A DNA stretch of 28,674 nucleotides, taken from positions 1,231,567-1,260,240 of the forward strand of contig BFEA01000201.1 in assembly GCA_003427395.1 (NCBI GenBank). Direction: 5' to 3'. The notes under the pieces were generated by a model, which worked only from the letters and a program-made list of their open reading frames with translations, ran no database searches and was not told where the DNA came from. Position 1 is the stretch's first letter. Each line of letters starts with the position of its first letter. This document shows, piece after piece, positions 18,519 through 26,435 of this stretch. Source of the stretch: Chara braunii. Taxonomy: Eukaryota; Streptophyta; Charophyceae; Charales; Characeae. The position numbers and the translations under genes were made by a program.

Positions 18519-18840
18519 GCCAGCAATGGCCTTCTAGGCGAGGCTGCTCCTATCACCCCCCCTAGTAGGCCCGCCCTGGCTGAGTGAGATGCAGGCCCTT
18601 TAGGGGGCGCCGGTAGGAGAGGGTATAATATATTCTGAGTGTACCAGGGTGCCATCAGGATGCTTGGAGGGCAACCTGCTTAAGAGCTGCTGGCTCTTTA
18701 GTGATAAGTCTTGCCGGAGTGGGGTGCTAGGTCAGGTAGGTGGTTTAGTCTCGGTGTGGTGGACTGGGTTGCTTGAATTTTCCTGAAATTTTATCATCCC
18801 TTCTATGGCCTTTCTGGATGGTTGCTATAGTCTCTGGATT
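18519..18840. other. Non-coding, nothing recognised
   Basis: No gene is supported. CTAGTAGGCCCG (about 18562) recurs near 21496 and may be a shared repeat word. Confidence 0.35.
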
Positions 18841-18887
18841 TTTTATTTTATTATTATTATTATTATTATTTTTTTGTTGGACAAAAA

Positions 18888-18940
18888 CTCCAATCTATTC
18901 GTGGGGAGCATCACGTGCTGAGAACCGGGCTCAGCGTCCC
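18888..18940 (-). repeat. Solo H1 motif with an (AAT)n tail
   Basis: Minus strand: the stem is GCTGAG..CTCAGC (18930-18935 with 18917-18922 as plus positions), the compensated variant also used by H2. On that strand it is followed by AAAAAAATAATAATAAT (plus 18841-18876), an A-rich/AAT tail. Confidence 0.85.
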
Positions 18941-18964
18941 TTTGAAATACAACTGAGAATATGC

Positions 18965-19405
18965 AATATGAAAATTGAGATACCGGGGCCATTACCCGGC
19001 TTTGGCTAAGAAAAATTTGAGTTACTTAACGAGTTACTACGTCAGACTTCAGAGAAATTCAGAAAAACCGACTCAAACCCCCCCATCAATCCTATTTACC
19101 ACACTCCGGCAAGACTTACTGCAGCAGAGTCACCATCTCCGCTACTGCTGTGCCCTATTTCCGTCCTACGAGCTAGCCCCTTTACTAGTAGCACCTCTTT
19201 GAAAGACAAAGCAAGATATGTGCACGATTCAGGAAAAAACTCAGACACCCCCAGTCCATCCCCTATCCCCACTCCGGCAAGTCTTACTGCAGCCGAGCCA
19301 CCATCTCTGCCACTGCTGTATCTCTGGAATCTCCTTTGTGTATACAATCTCATACTTCTCAGAAGTTCTCAGCAGAAGCCAGGTAATGGCCCCAGTATCT
19401 TGAAC
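18965..19405. repeat. Inverted repeat enclosing a direct duplication
   Basis: GATACCGGGGCCATTACCCG (near 18978) is mirrored by AGCCAGGTAATGGCCCCAGT (near 19376). Between them, a block with ACTCCGGCAAGACTTACTGC (near 19101) is repeated at about 19265-19330 (ACTCCGGCAAGTCTTACTGC). No protein motif is present. It may be a small foldback element or two inverted copies of one repeat. Confidence 0.6.
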
Positions 19406-19598
19406 CACCAGTACCTCACCCAGCTATTGAAGCCGAGCCTGAAAATGCCCTGCACGCCAAAGAAGAAGCTACTGGCGCGGGCCTCAATTTGGCTGGTGCC
19501 ACCAGCCATTTTGGTTTGGTACCACGACCAAGAATGTTGCAACCGTATATGAGCCGCATATTTGTTTTCCAAGTGGGGAAAGGTACTGGTGGTTTAAT
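19400..19598 (+). mobile_element. R2 element with terminal inverted repeats, copy a
   Basis: TTGAACCACCAGTAC (19400-19414) and GTACTGGTGGTTTAA (19583-19597) mirror each other. The interior has CCCTGCACGCCAA and the palindrome GGCTGGT-GCC-ACCAGCC, a compensated version of GGCTGGC-GCT-GCCAGCC in copy b. It is ~200 bp and non-coding. Confidence 0.65.
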
Positions 19599-19599
19599 T

Positions 19600-19660
19600 A
19601 AAAAAAAAAAGAAAGAAGAAGAAGAAGAAGAAGAAGAAGAAGAAGAAGAAGAAGAAGAAA
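19600..19660. repeat. A run and (GAA)n microsatellite
   Basis: Eleven A then (GAA)n directly after the R2 right end. It accounts for the poly-Glu frame at 19489-19974. Confidence 0.95.
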
Positions 19661-19713
19661 GGGATGCTGGAACCGGTTCCCAGCAAGCGATGCTCCCCAC
19701 GGATCGTGGAACC
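19661..19713 (+). repeat. Solo H1 motif, diverged
   Basis: GGGATGCTGGAACCGGTTCC starts it; GCTGG/CCAGC pairs, and GATGCTCCCCAC follows. The distal GGAGC arm is degraded. A T-rich tract (19718-19743) follows. Confidence 0.75.
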
Positions 19714-19765
19714 TGCTTTTTTTCTTTTTTTCTTTTTTTTTTTAAATACAGGGCCTTAAGGTCCT

Positions 19766-19806
19766 GGCTCCTTCTATTCTGGGGAGCATCAGTCCGGTTC
19801 CTATTC
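19766..19806 (-). repeat. Partial H1 motif
   Basis: GGCTCCTTCTATTCTGGGGA and GCATCAG are the reverse complement of the H1 3' half. The T-rich tract at 19718-19743 would be its A tail, so it is tail to tail with the copy at 19661. Confidence 0.6.
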
Positions 19807-19840
19807 CACCGGCAACTAAAGGGAAAAAAAAGAAAATCCA

Positions 19841-20133
19841 GCGGCCTAGCTCAGTTGGGGTACGGCACGCAATTGGCATTCAGGAGGTCTTGGGTTCTAT
19901 CTCCATTGGCCTCATGTACCTTCCTGGGCAAGCTTGGCGCCCGCCACCTAGAGATAGGCCATTGGTCCCCCTGAGCGGCATTGAGCAGAGATTGCTGATG
20001 TTCGTAAGGGCAGGGGACCGGAGAGAAGGTACAGCGACTGGTGCATGGGGGAAGCTCGGTCCTGATGCTACCAGCTGACCCCTGGCCAGTATCACCCACC
20101 TGCCGTAGCAGGTATCGCACCTGCTAGTGGGTG
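19841..20133 (+). mobile_element. tRNA-derived SINE of a second family
   Basis: The head carries box A TAGCTCAGTTGG (19847-19858) and a B-like box GGTTCTATCTCC (about 19893-19904). The body has no ORF. It ends in a nested hairpin: CACCCAC (20093-20099) pairs with GTGGGTG (20127-20133), and GCAGGT (20108-20113) pairs with ACCTGC (20119-20124). No second copy is in the window, so the 3' end is a guess. Confidence 0.55.
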
Positions 20134-20220
20134 CAGATCCTGCATGTTCTCTCTTTGAACATGGATGTGGCTGCTACGGTGTTCCCCGTAATACTATAAT
20201 GTTAATAAAAGGCCTGAAAG

Positions 20221-20345
20221 GCTTTCCCGCCCCTATACCTCCATACACCCCCTCAAAACCCCCAAACCACTTCCCAACACCATCATACCCCCCCCAATAC
20301 CCCCTGTACCAACCCTATACCCCACTATACCCACCCCCCATCCCC
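20221..20345. repeat. C-rich low-complexity tract
   Basis: Irregular CCCC runs separated by ATA/AAC words. The minus strand is G-rich and could form quadruplexes. The Pro/Tyr/Pro-rich frame at 20127-20912 partly translates this tract. Confidence 0.75.
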
Positions 20346-20365
20346 AAAAGTTTCTCAGTGGATTT

Positions 20366-20395
20366 GGGCTGTACTCAGCAAGCGCAGTACAGCCC
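20366..20395. repeat. Perfect 10-bp hairpin
   Basis: GGGCTGTACT (20366-20375) pairs with AGTACAGCCC (20386-20395) across a 10-base loop. It has no T run, so it is not a Pol III or bacterial terminator. Confidence 0.8.
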
Positions 20396-20475
20396 TCAAC
20401 TCAGATTTGAAAAAAAATCAGTGGATCACTGTTTTCTGACTGGTCGGCAGACCGCCGACCGGTCGGCTGCAAAAC

Positions 20476-20565
20476 GGTCGGCGGTCGGGGTCGGCGGTCA
20501 GGGTCGGCAGTCAGGGTCGGCGGTCAGGGTCGGCGGTCAGGGTCGGCGGTCAGGGTCGGCGGTCG
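20476..20565. repeat. 13-bp GC-rich tandem array
   Basis: Six consecutive units of GGGTCGGCGGTCA (20488-20565) plus a partial unit, with single-base variants. The preceding sequence has an inverted version (GGTCGGC..GCCGACC near 20440-20462). Confidence 0.93.
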
Positions 20566-20604
20566 GCAGCTATGCAACCCTGCAGGTAATTGAATTGGTT
20601 GGGC

Positions 20605-20920
20605 TTAAACAGCCAGTACTTCCGAGGCACTTTTCTCCAATGCTGGAAAGCCCTGCACGCCAAGCTTTGTCGAACCCTGCACGCCAAGCTTTGTCGAACC
20701 CTGCACGCCAAGCTTTGTCGAACCCNCCCTGCACGCCAAGCTTTGTCGAACCCTGCACGCCAAGCTTTGTCGAACCCTGCACGCCAAGCTTTGTCGAACC
20801 CCAGCCTGACGTCTTATTTTTCGTTTGGCTGGCGCTGCCAGCCATTGTGGTCCCTGTGAGCCGCATCGCGCATACAAAAAGGGCCGCAACCGATGTATGG
20901 GCCAAGTACTAGTGGTTTAA
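20605..20920 (+). mobile_element. R2 element with terminal inverted repeats, copy b
   Basis: TTAAACAGCCAGTAC (20605-20619) and GTACTAGTGGTTTAA (20906-20920) are the ends. The interior holds the GGCTGGC-GCT-GCCAGCC palindrome (about 20827-20843). It is longer than copies a and c because a 24-bp unit is amplified to six copies at 20651-20798. Confidence 0.65.
20651..20798. repeat. 24-bp minisatellite with an N inside
   Basis: Six identical 24-bp units (start CCCTGCACGCCAAGC): three at 20651-20722, CCCN at 20723-20726, three at 20727-20798. The unit occurs once in R2 copies a and c. The identical units and the N suggest a collapsed or unresolved array. Confidence 0.95.
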
Positions 20921-21511
20921 TTAGCACTTGAGTGAGCTGAAAGAGACTATGGGCGTATCTGACAGTTAATCCCTTCCATTGAAGCAATCAATGCTCAAAG
21001 GGCTCTCCAGGACCGTAACCTGGGGAAGTGTCATAAGCCCTTGTATTTTTCCTAAATCAGCACCAATAGATGGGCCCTGATAATGAAGTTTCCTTTTTTC
21101 CTAAAAGGAAAAAAAAGAAAAGAAAGGAAATTACAACTAGCAAGGTCCACCCAGCTCCTGCAACTAGCAAGGGAAAAAAGGCAAAAGGTTCTGATCATAT
21201 TTGTATTCTGTTTTGACTGGCTGTGCTTTACAATGATTAGTGGCATGACTGCGAGCACTGGAGGGGAGGGACTCCAAGAATGTAAGTCATGTCTCTCCCT
21301 CCTCCTCCTCCCTTGTTTTTTTTTTTTGGGCTGTACGGAAAAGGAGACGTGCAATAACTTTCGACAATATCAGCACCAACCCTGAGAATCCCCTCATCAT
21401 AATCAAAGACATCGTCGAACCCGAGATCCTTGCCCTCTGGTACAAAAGAAGCCTCACCGCATCCTACTAGCGGGGTTTGGTAAGAGTATCCTCCTCTAGT
21501 AGGCCCGTCGC
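20921..21511. other. Non-coding; possible distant H1-like remnant
   Basis: No gene recognised. CACCAATAGATGGGCCC near 21060 resembles the end of H1 but lacks the rest; CCAGG..CCTGG pairs upstream at about 21008-21024. A 13-T run lies near 21316-21328. Confidence 0.4.
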
Positions 21512-21570
21512 TGAGGGCCGCTACCTATTTGTGGGGGGCTGCACCTGCTGGGAATCGGGCCAATCATCCC
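21512..21570 (-). repeat. LINE 3'-terminal motif H1 of copy 5
   Basis: Minus strand: GGGATGATTGGCCCGATTCC, CAGCAGGTGCAGCCCCCCAC and AAATAGG. The 5' stem strand is degraded, but order and orientation match the other LINE 3' ends. Confidence 0.75.
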
Positions 21571-21839
21571 AAGTACAAGAAAACTGCCGTCTTGGGCCGA
21601 AGACTGAGCACCCGGTCCTTTACCCGGCTTCCGCTACCTATGAAATGTCACATCTACGTAGGAAAAGTTGGAAAACACAGATGCAGATGCCGCTCGAGCC
21701 TCTTCGCCCTGCTACCGGGTGCCTGTCCCTGGTCCCTCTGCCTGGTTCTCGATGTTGCTAGCCCCCCTCATTCCACTTAGCTGTTACTGCTGATACTGCT
21801 TCCCGTAGGCCCGCTGCCTGAACTGTCTCAGCTTTGCCC

Positions 21840-23480
21840 ATACCACTGCAGGTCGACCAGGGAGAAGAGGGGGGGGGCGGAGGAGAGGGTCGGGAAAGTC
21901 TGATGGGGATCCCATTTGTGTTGCAGCATCATTTGTAGTCCACTCGTTGACGGAGAGTTATAGTCTCTTATTAGCCTCTCCTGTTCATCCTCCTGTTCTC
22001 CTCCGCGCCATTCCACTTCTGCCATCCATCCCCCTGTGTCCCCTCCCAAGCCAGTCGTTGCAGAGTTGTTTAATCCGTGTTTTGATCTCCTGTTTGGTAC
22101 GTAAAAATGCAGTCTTGCTTTTGGCCGATTCCCATTGCTCCATTATGTCTGTCTGTATCTGCTGCTTAAGGAGACCTGTGAAGTTCATCCCCATCTATTT
22201 GTGCCCCTTCCATTTCCGAGAAACCCCTGGCATCTCCAGAGGGCCCATGGCACCACCCTGCGGCCATATCACAGACGTTAGTGGTAAAGGAGCTGAGGGG
22301 GTCTGGATGCCATGCACAACGGAGAATAGCTCTCGAATCCCATGGCCACTGGGTGTTGGTGCCCAGCTGCTGCCAGATTCGATCCCACCATCTCCAGGCA
22401 CAGACCAAACCTGGATATCGCAGGAAACTGTGCTCAATGGTTTCAGGAGGGGTCTTCCTGGCTAAGAAGTTGCTCCTGCAGCGTTTACATCAAGGAAGGG
22501 CAAGCCCCCACTGCTGAAGGGTGGTTCTGTCAATGGGGCAGTCATTGGTGGGCAGGCAGGCAGGCTGTTTTTGCAGGCTTGACCTTCGTCCCTGCAAACC
22601 ACCGGATGGGGCGTAGCATGTTGTGGCTGATGTTTAGTTGCGACAACCAGTAGTTGATCACTCGTTCCTTAAGCTCCACCCGAGGCCAGAGCAGACAGAT
22701 TTGACCGAAAGCGAGTATAGGTGCTGTATGTGGGTCCGTCCCCTTTGCGGGTGGTCCACTCAGCCGGCTTAAAAGCCAGGTTGCCAGGGGGGTACCGGGT
22801 CTGTAGGCTATCCAATTATCTTGGACCAGAAGGACCCGAATCCTGTAGACTTGGGACCTATCGATCCACGCAACCTCCTCCGGGATGACTCGTGCAAGGT
22901 GATTGTTCGGTTGCAACCGGAAGAGGTTTACTATGGCGTCCCCGTCCGGGTGGGTATCTATGATGCTACTGACCTTTTCACTGTTCCCTTGGAGTGCCAC
23001 CCAATCACTCTTCTCTAAGGCCGTCCCTTTCTTTAGAATGAGAACCCACTCCAACAGGATAGAGAAGACCAGCGTGTCCAGTGCCCCCTCTATGTTGTGG
23101 CAGTATCTGAGTTCATGTCAAGTTGGTCCCGTGAAAGCCGGTCCATCGTTGCCTGGTCCCAAATGTCGCCAATCTGCAGACTCTGTGCTTAAACCATCCC
23201 TTCCATGTGTGGTCCGTGCTGCTGAAAACACGGCCGCTGCGTAACTCCGTGATCCATCTGTTGCTGAAGAGGGCTTGTCTGGCCACCTCCTCCGAGCACA
23301 AAGGGGGTGGGGGGTTATCAGCTAAAGGAAGTCTGTGCCAGGTCTTGAGAAGGGTCGACCAGAAGGCATCGTTTTGCAGATCCTGTCTTGCTGCGCTTCC
23401 GAGACGCGGCCGGTCTGCCTTTTGGGGATGGGCCAGTATCTATCCTCTAGCGATGTGAGGGGGTCAACGTTCGATCCTGT
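21840..23480 (-). pseudogene. LINE C-terminal region with CCHC finger, copy 5
   Basis: On the minus strand in order: DPLTSLEDRYWPIPKRQTGR (near 23460), ALFSNRWITE (near 23260), a long open part at 23054-22542 starting MEWVLILKKG, and then, after a frameshift, CLPTND..IDRTTL, the finger (CKRC, ETIEHSFL; first Cys of the second pair lost to Tyr), WRWWDRIW and WPWDSRAIL. It ends with NDWLGRGHRG near 22050 and SPSDFPDPL near 21895. An in-frame TGA at 22490-22492 (complement) replaces the Trp before the first Cys pair. It lacks EN and RT. Confidence 0.85.
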
Positions 23481-23490
23481 CTTGAGTACG

Positions 23491-23738
23491 AATGTTGCAT
23501 TTGACTAAAACCTATGTTCATTGTATTCGGGATATGCAGTGTCTGAGACATGTTCTCTGGTTTTTACCGTTTTTGCTAAATTTCAATTCTTCAAAGAACT
23601 TTCCTAAAGAGTTCAGAGGGAAAAAAAAATGTTGTACAGAATTGCAATGCGAAGTTGCAAACAACTTTTGCCTGGGGATGCTGTCAAAATTTGGCAACTT
23701 ACAGAATTGCTTTGCCTGAGGATCCCTTTTTTTTTTTT
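23491..23738. other. Non-coding spacer with poly-T
   Basis: No gene supported. A 12-T run (23727-23738) is the A tail of the adjoining minus-strand H2 repeat. Confidence 0.5.
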
Positions 23739-23881
23739 AACCAAAAACCGGGCGCTGTGCCCAAGGCTGATATTTCCAATTTAAGGATTGAGGCTGGGGT
23801 CCTCACAGTCTACCCGGAGTATCAGAACAGAATTTGCTGAGGACCAAAACAGAACCTGCTGAGAACCGGGCTCAGCGTCCC
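23739..23881 (-). mobile_element. H2 short poly-A repeat, copy 2
   Basis: Matches 12199-12320: GCTGAG..CTCAGC hairpin at its 5' end (minus strand), CCCGGAGTA, GGGTCCTCACAGTC (plus strand) and the GGGCGC/GCGCCC hairpin before the poly-A. A ~20-bp internal duplication (ACAGAA..CTGAG) makes it longer. It abuts the 5' end of the LINE at 23882. Confidence 0.8.
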
Positions 23882-23931
23882 ATCTCCTATAAAAATTGTG
23901 GAAACTGTGAGAAATTGCAAGAGCAGATGCT

Positions 23932-24885
23932 ATGAAACGTAAGGTCATTATGGAACAATTAAGAGGAGTAGGGGGAAGGTGTTGGCCTGATCTGATTTGT
24001 ATCCAGGAAACACATCTCACGAATTCTCCAAAACACAATAGAGCGCATAATTTAGCCTGGCCCTATCAGAACTATCAAGCCTATTCCACAACCAATGGAT
24101 CGGTTGGGGTTGCTATCTGGGTGCCACTAGATTCCAGAATAGAAATAGTCTATTGTAAAACCGATCAGGAACAGGGTCGATGGATGGTCACATTAGTAAT
24201 GTTGGAATTAGAAATAATTTGTGTTCTCAACATTTATGGTCCTAATGTATTACAAGAACGAAGACAAAATTTTCATAACATTAGGAACCATATCCCTGAT
24301 GGTGTTCCAATCATCATAGCAGGAGACTTTAATGCTGCACCTGATAGATGGTTGGACAGATGGAAAATCCCTTCTCCATGTTCTGCCTATATAGAAGAGG
24401 ATGAACAAATTATTCAAACTCTTTGTGAGTCTAAAAATCTTTTTGATGCATATAGGCGTTTTTTTCCACAGGAGAGGTTTTACACGTGCATTAGGAATGA
24501 AGGTTCTCCTCATCAGTCTAGGTCAAGGATAGATTTGATTCTAATGTCCGAAGACTTAAATGGTGTCTTAACAAGGGTTAACATTTTTCCATTAAGCCCG
24601 TGGCCTGGAATGGATCACAAAATGTGTGCAGTTCTACTTTCTTTCCGTAAAAAGCCGGATCAGGGTAGAGGTTTTTACAAACTTAACACATCCCTTCTTA
24701 AAAGAAAATATTTTAGAACTTATCTTCAGGATGTATGGAGGTATTGGCACTCTACCAAAGACAGACAGGATTCTTATATATCTTGGTTCAATAATGGGTT
24801 AGTTTTTCTGGCTAAAAAATGCAATGAATATTCTAAACTTATTGCCAAGGAAATATATCAGCAGGAAATGAATATTCAGGAATAA
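23932..24885 (+). pseudogene. LINE endonuclease domain, copy 4
   Basis: Open for 317 codons. Contains CIQETHL (catalytic Glu, near 24003), ICVLNIYGPN near 24220, IIIAGDFNAAPDR (near 24311-24349, catalytic Asp and Asn intact), SRSRIDLILMSEDL near 24520 and PWPGMDHKMC (Asp-His, near 24600-24630). Homology to copy 3 extends slightly upstream but meets stops, so the N-terminus with the first Asn is absent. An in-frame TAA (24883-24885) ends it, yet the same frame continues into the linker. The domain is L1/APE-type and would nick target DNA in an intact element. Confidence 0.92.
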
Positions 24886-26435
24886 ATTCTCAAATATGAA
24901 CAACAAGACAATCCAGAACATGATTCTCAACCTGTTGACATTTTAGCACTTAAGAACCAACTTTTAACCTTTGCGCAACATCGTTGGCAAGGTCATAGGA
25001 TTAGAGGAAAACTATTCAAACATTCAAAGGAAGGACAAATGGATACATCCTTTTTTTCTCTGGCTAGTACCAGAGCTAGAAGAATGACTATTGAAGCCCT
25101 GATAGATCAGCAACATTTGCCTCAACAAGAGACTGCCACTTCGGCTAGTAGTTTGAAGCTAGCATATGATTTCTTCAAAAATCTTTTTACCTCAAAGGTT
25201 GATGCATCAATTGTAGATCCGATCCTACAAGATTTTTTAGCCCCCATGACCCAAAAGTTGTCATAAAGACAAAAAGAAAAGCTGGAAGAACCTATTACTA
25301 AAGAAGAAATCTGGACTGCGCTATTACAAATGGATGAGGATAAAACTCTGGGATTTGATGGCCTCCCCAAGGAATTTTGGAGAATAATGTGGCCATATGT
25401 CGCAGATGATTTGATGAAATTTTTCAAACAGGTTCAAAAAATGGGGATTATGGGGGAAATAGTGGGGCAAGGGATTTTAACCTTGTTATACAAAAAGGGA
25501 GATAAAACGAATATAAGAAATTATAGACCAATCACTCTACTCACAGTAGTGTATAAAATGTTGGTCAAGGTCATTACGAACCGTTTTATTCCTATAATGT
25601 CAGATATAATTCATCCCTCTCAAACGGGATTTATTAATGGAAGGAACATACAAGATAATATTTTGCTTATAAATGAGATGATTAAGTTGTCTAGACAGAA
25701 GGATAAAAAAGTTGTCTTTGTGTTTATAGATTTTGAAAAAGCTTATGATCATGTGGACTTAATTTTTTTGGATGCATGCTTAGCTAAGATGAATTTTGGT
25801 CCATCTATTCGTAGATGGGTCACTATTCTTCATTCTAATGCAACTACCCGGATTCAGATCAATGGTCTTCTCTCTCCAGAAATACGTCTTCAGAGATCGG
25901 TCAGGCAAGGGGACCCATTAGCTCCTTTTCTTTTTTTGATCATAATGGAAGCATTAGGAGTTAACCTATGAACTAACCAGAATCTTTAAAAACTCCAGAT
26001 TACGGGTATTCCAGAAAAAAAACTATTCCTATTTGTTCTATGTTTGCTGATGATCTAACCATAATGTTGGAAGCTTCTAAGGAAAATATGGAGGAAATAA
26101 AAGCTTTAGTGGATAAATTTTTCCTCCTTTCAGACATGGTGGTCAATTGTGGGAGTAAGACACAGGGATGGTGGATCCACTCTCAAGGGGTTAGGCCTCT
26201 TGAAGAGCCAATAGTGAAATGGTTACCATTAGAAGCTCCAATTAGGGTTTTGGGAGTGGTGCTCACAGCAAGGGGAAAACCTAATTCTAATGATGTGTGG
26301 ATCACTTATCCAGCTATTCAGAAAATGAAACAATGGAAAAATCAGCATACATCAGTGTTTGGAAGGGTTTTGATCATTAATAATGTAGTTTTGGCATCAA
26401 TCTGGTACAAGTCTGCTTTGTGGTCATTGAGTAAA
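24886..26435 (+). pseudogene. LINE linker and reverse transcriptase, copy 4
   Basis: The linker (24886-25263) is in frame with the EN. TAA at 25264-25266 interrupts it, and the same frame resumes. RT blocks: EEIWTALLQMDEDKTLGFDG, IVGQGILTLLYKKGDK, NYRPITLLTVVYKM, HPSQTGFINGRNIQDNI, VFIDFEKAYDHVD (first Asp 25729-25731) and RQGDPLAPFLFL. TGA 25969 and TAA near 25990 follow, then a one-base slip in an A8 run (26015-26022). MFADDLTIML (26040-26069) carries the YXDD-like Asp pair. GSKTQGWWIHS and GRVLIINNVVLASIWY follow. All catalytic residues survive, but the frame does not. Confidence 0.93.

Larger units (their letters stand above)
21512..23490 (-). mobile_element. 5'-truncated LINE (copy 5)
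   Basis: Minus strand: homology begins near 23490, well after the RT, and runs through the finger and C-terminus to about 21840. It is followed by ~270 bp of 3' UTR and an H1 motif at 21512-21570. No poly-A (poly-T on the plus strand) remains and no flanking duplication was found. Confidence 0.85.

Noticed and set aside
19841-19912. A functional tRNA gene
   Set aside because: Box A is good, but the acceptor and T stems pair poorly; it reads better as a SINE head.
19489-19974. 161-residue ORF with a poly-Glu run
   Set aside because: It crosses an R2 element, a (GAA)n microsatellite, an H1 motif and a SINE; no coding signal is seen.
20651-20798. CRISPR-like array
   Set aside because: Units are directly adjacent with no spacers, and the context is eukaryotic and repeat-derived.
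20127-20912. 261-residue ORF, the longest in the 20-kb region
   Set aside because: It is composed of C-rich low-complexity DNA, the 13-bp array and the 24-bp minisatellite.
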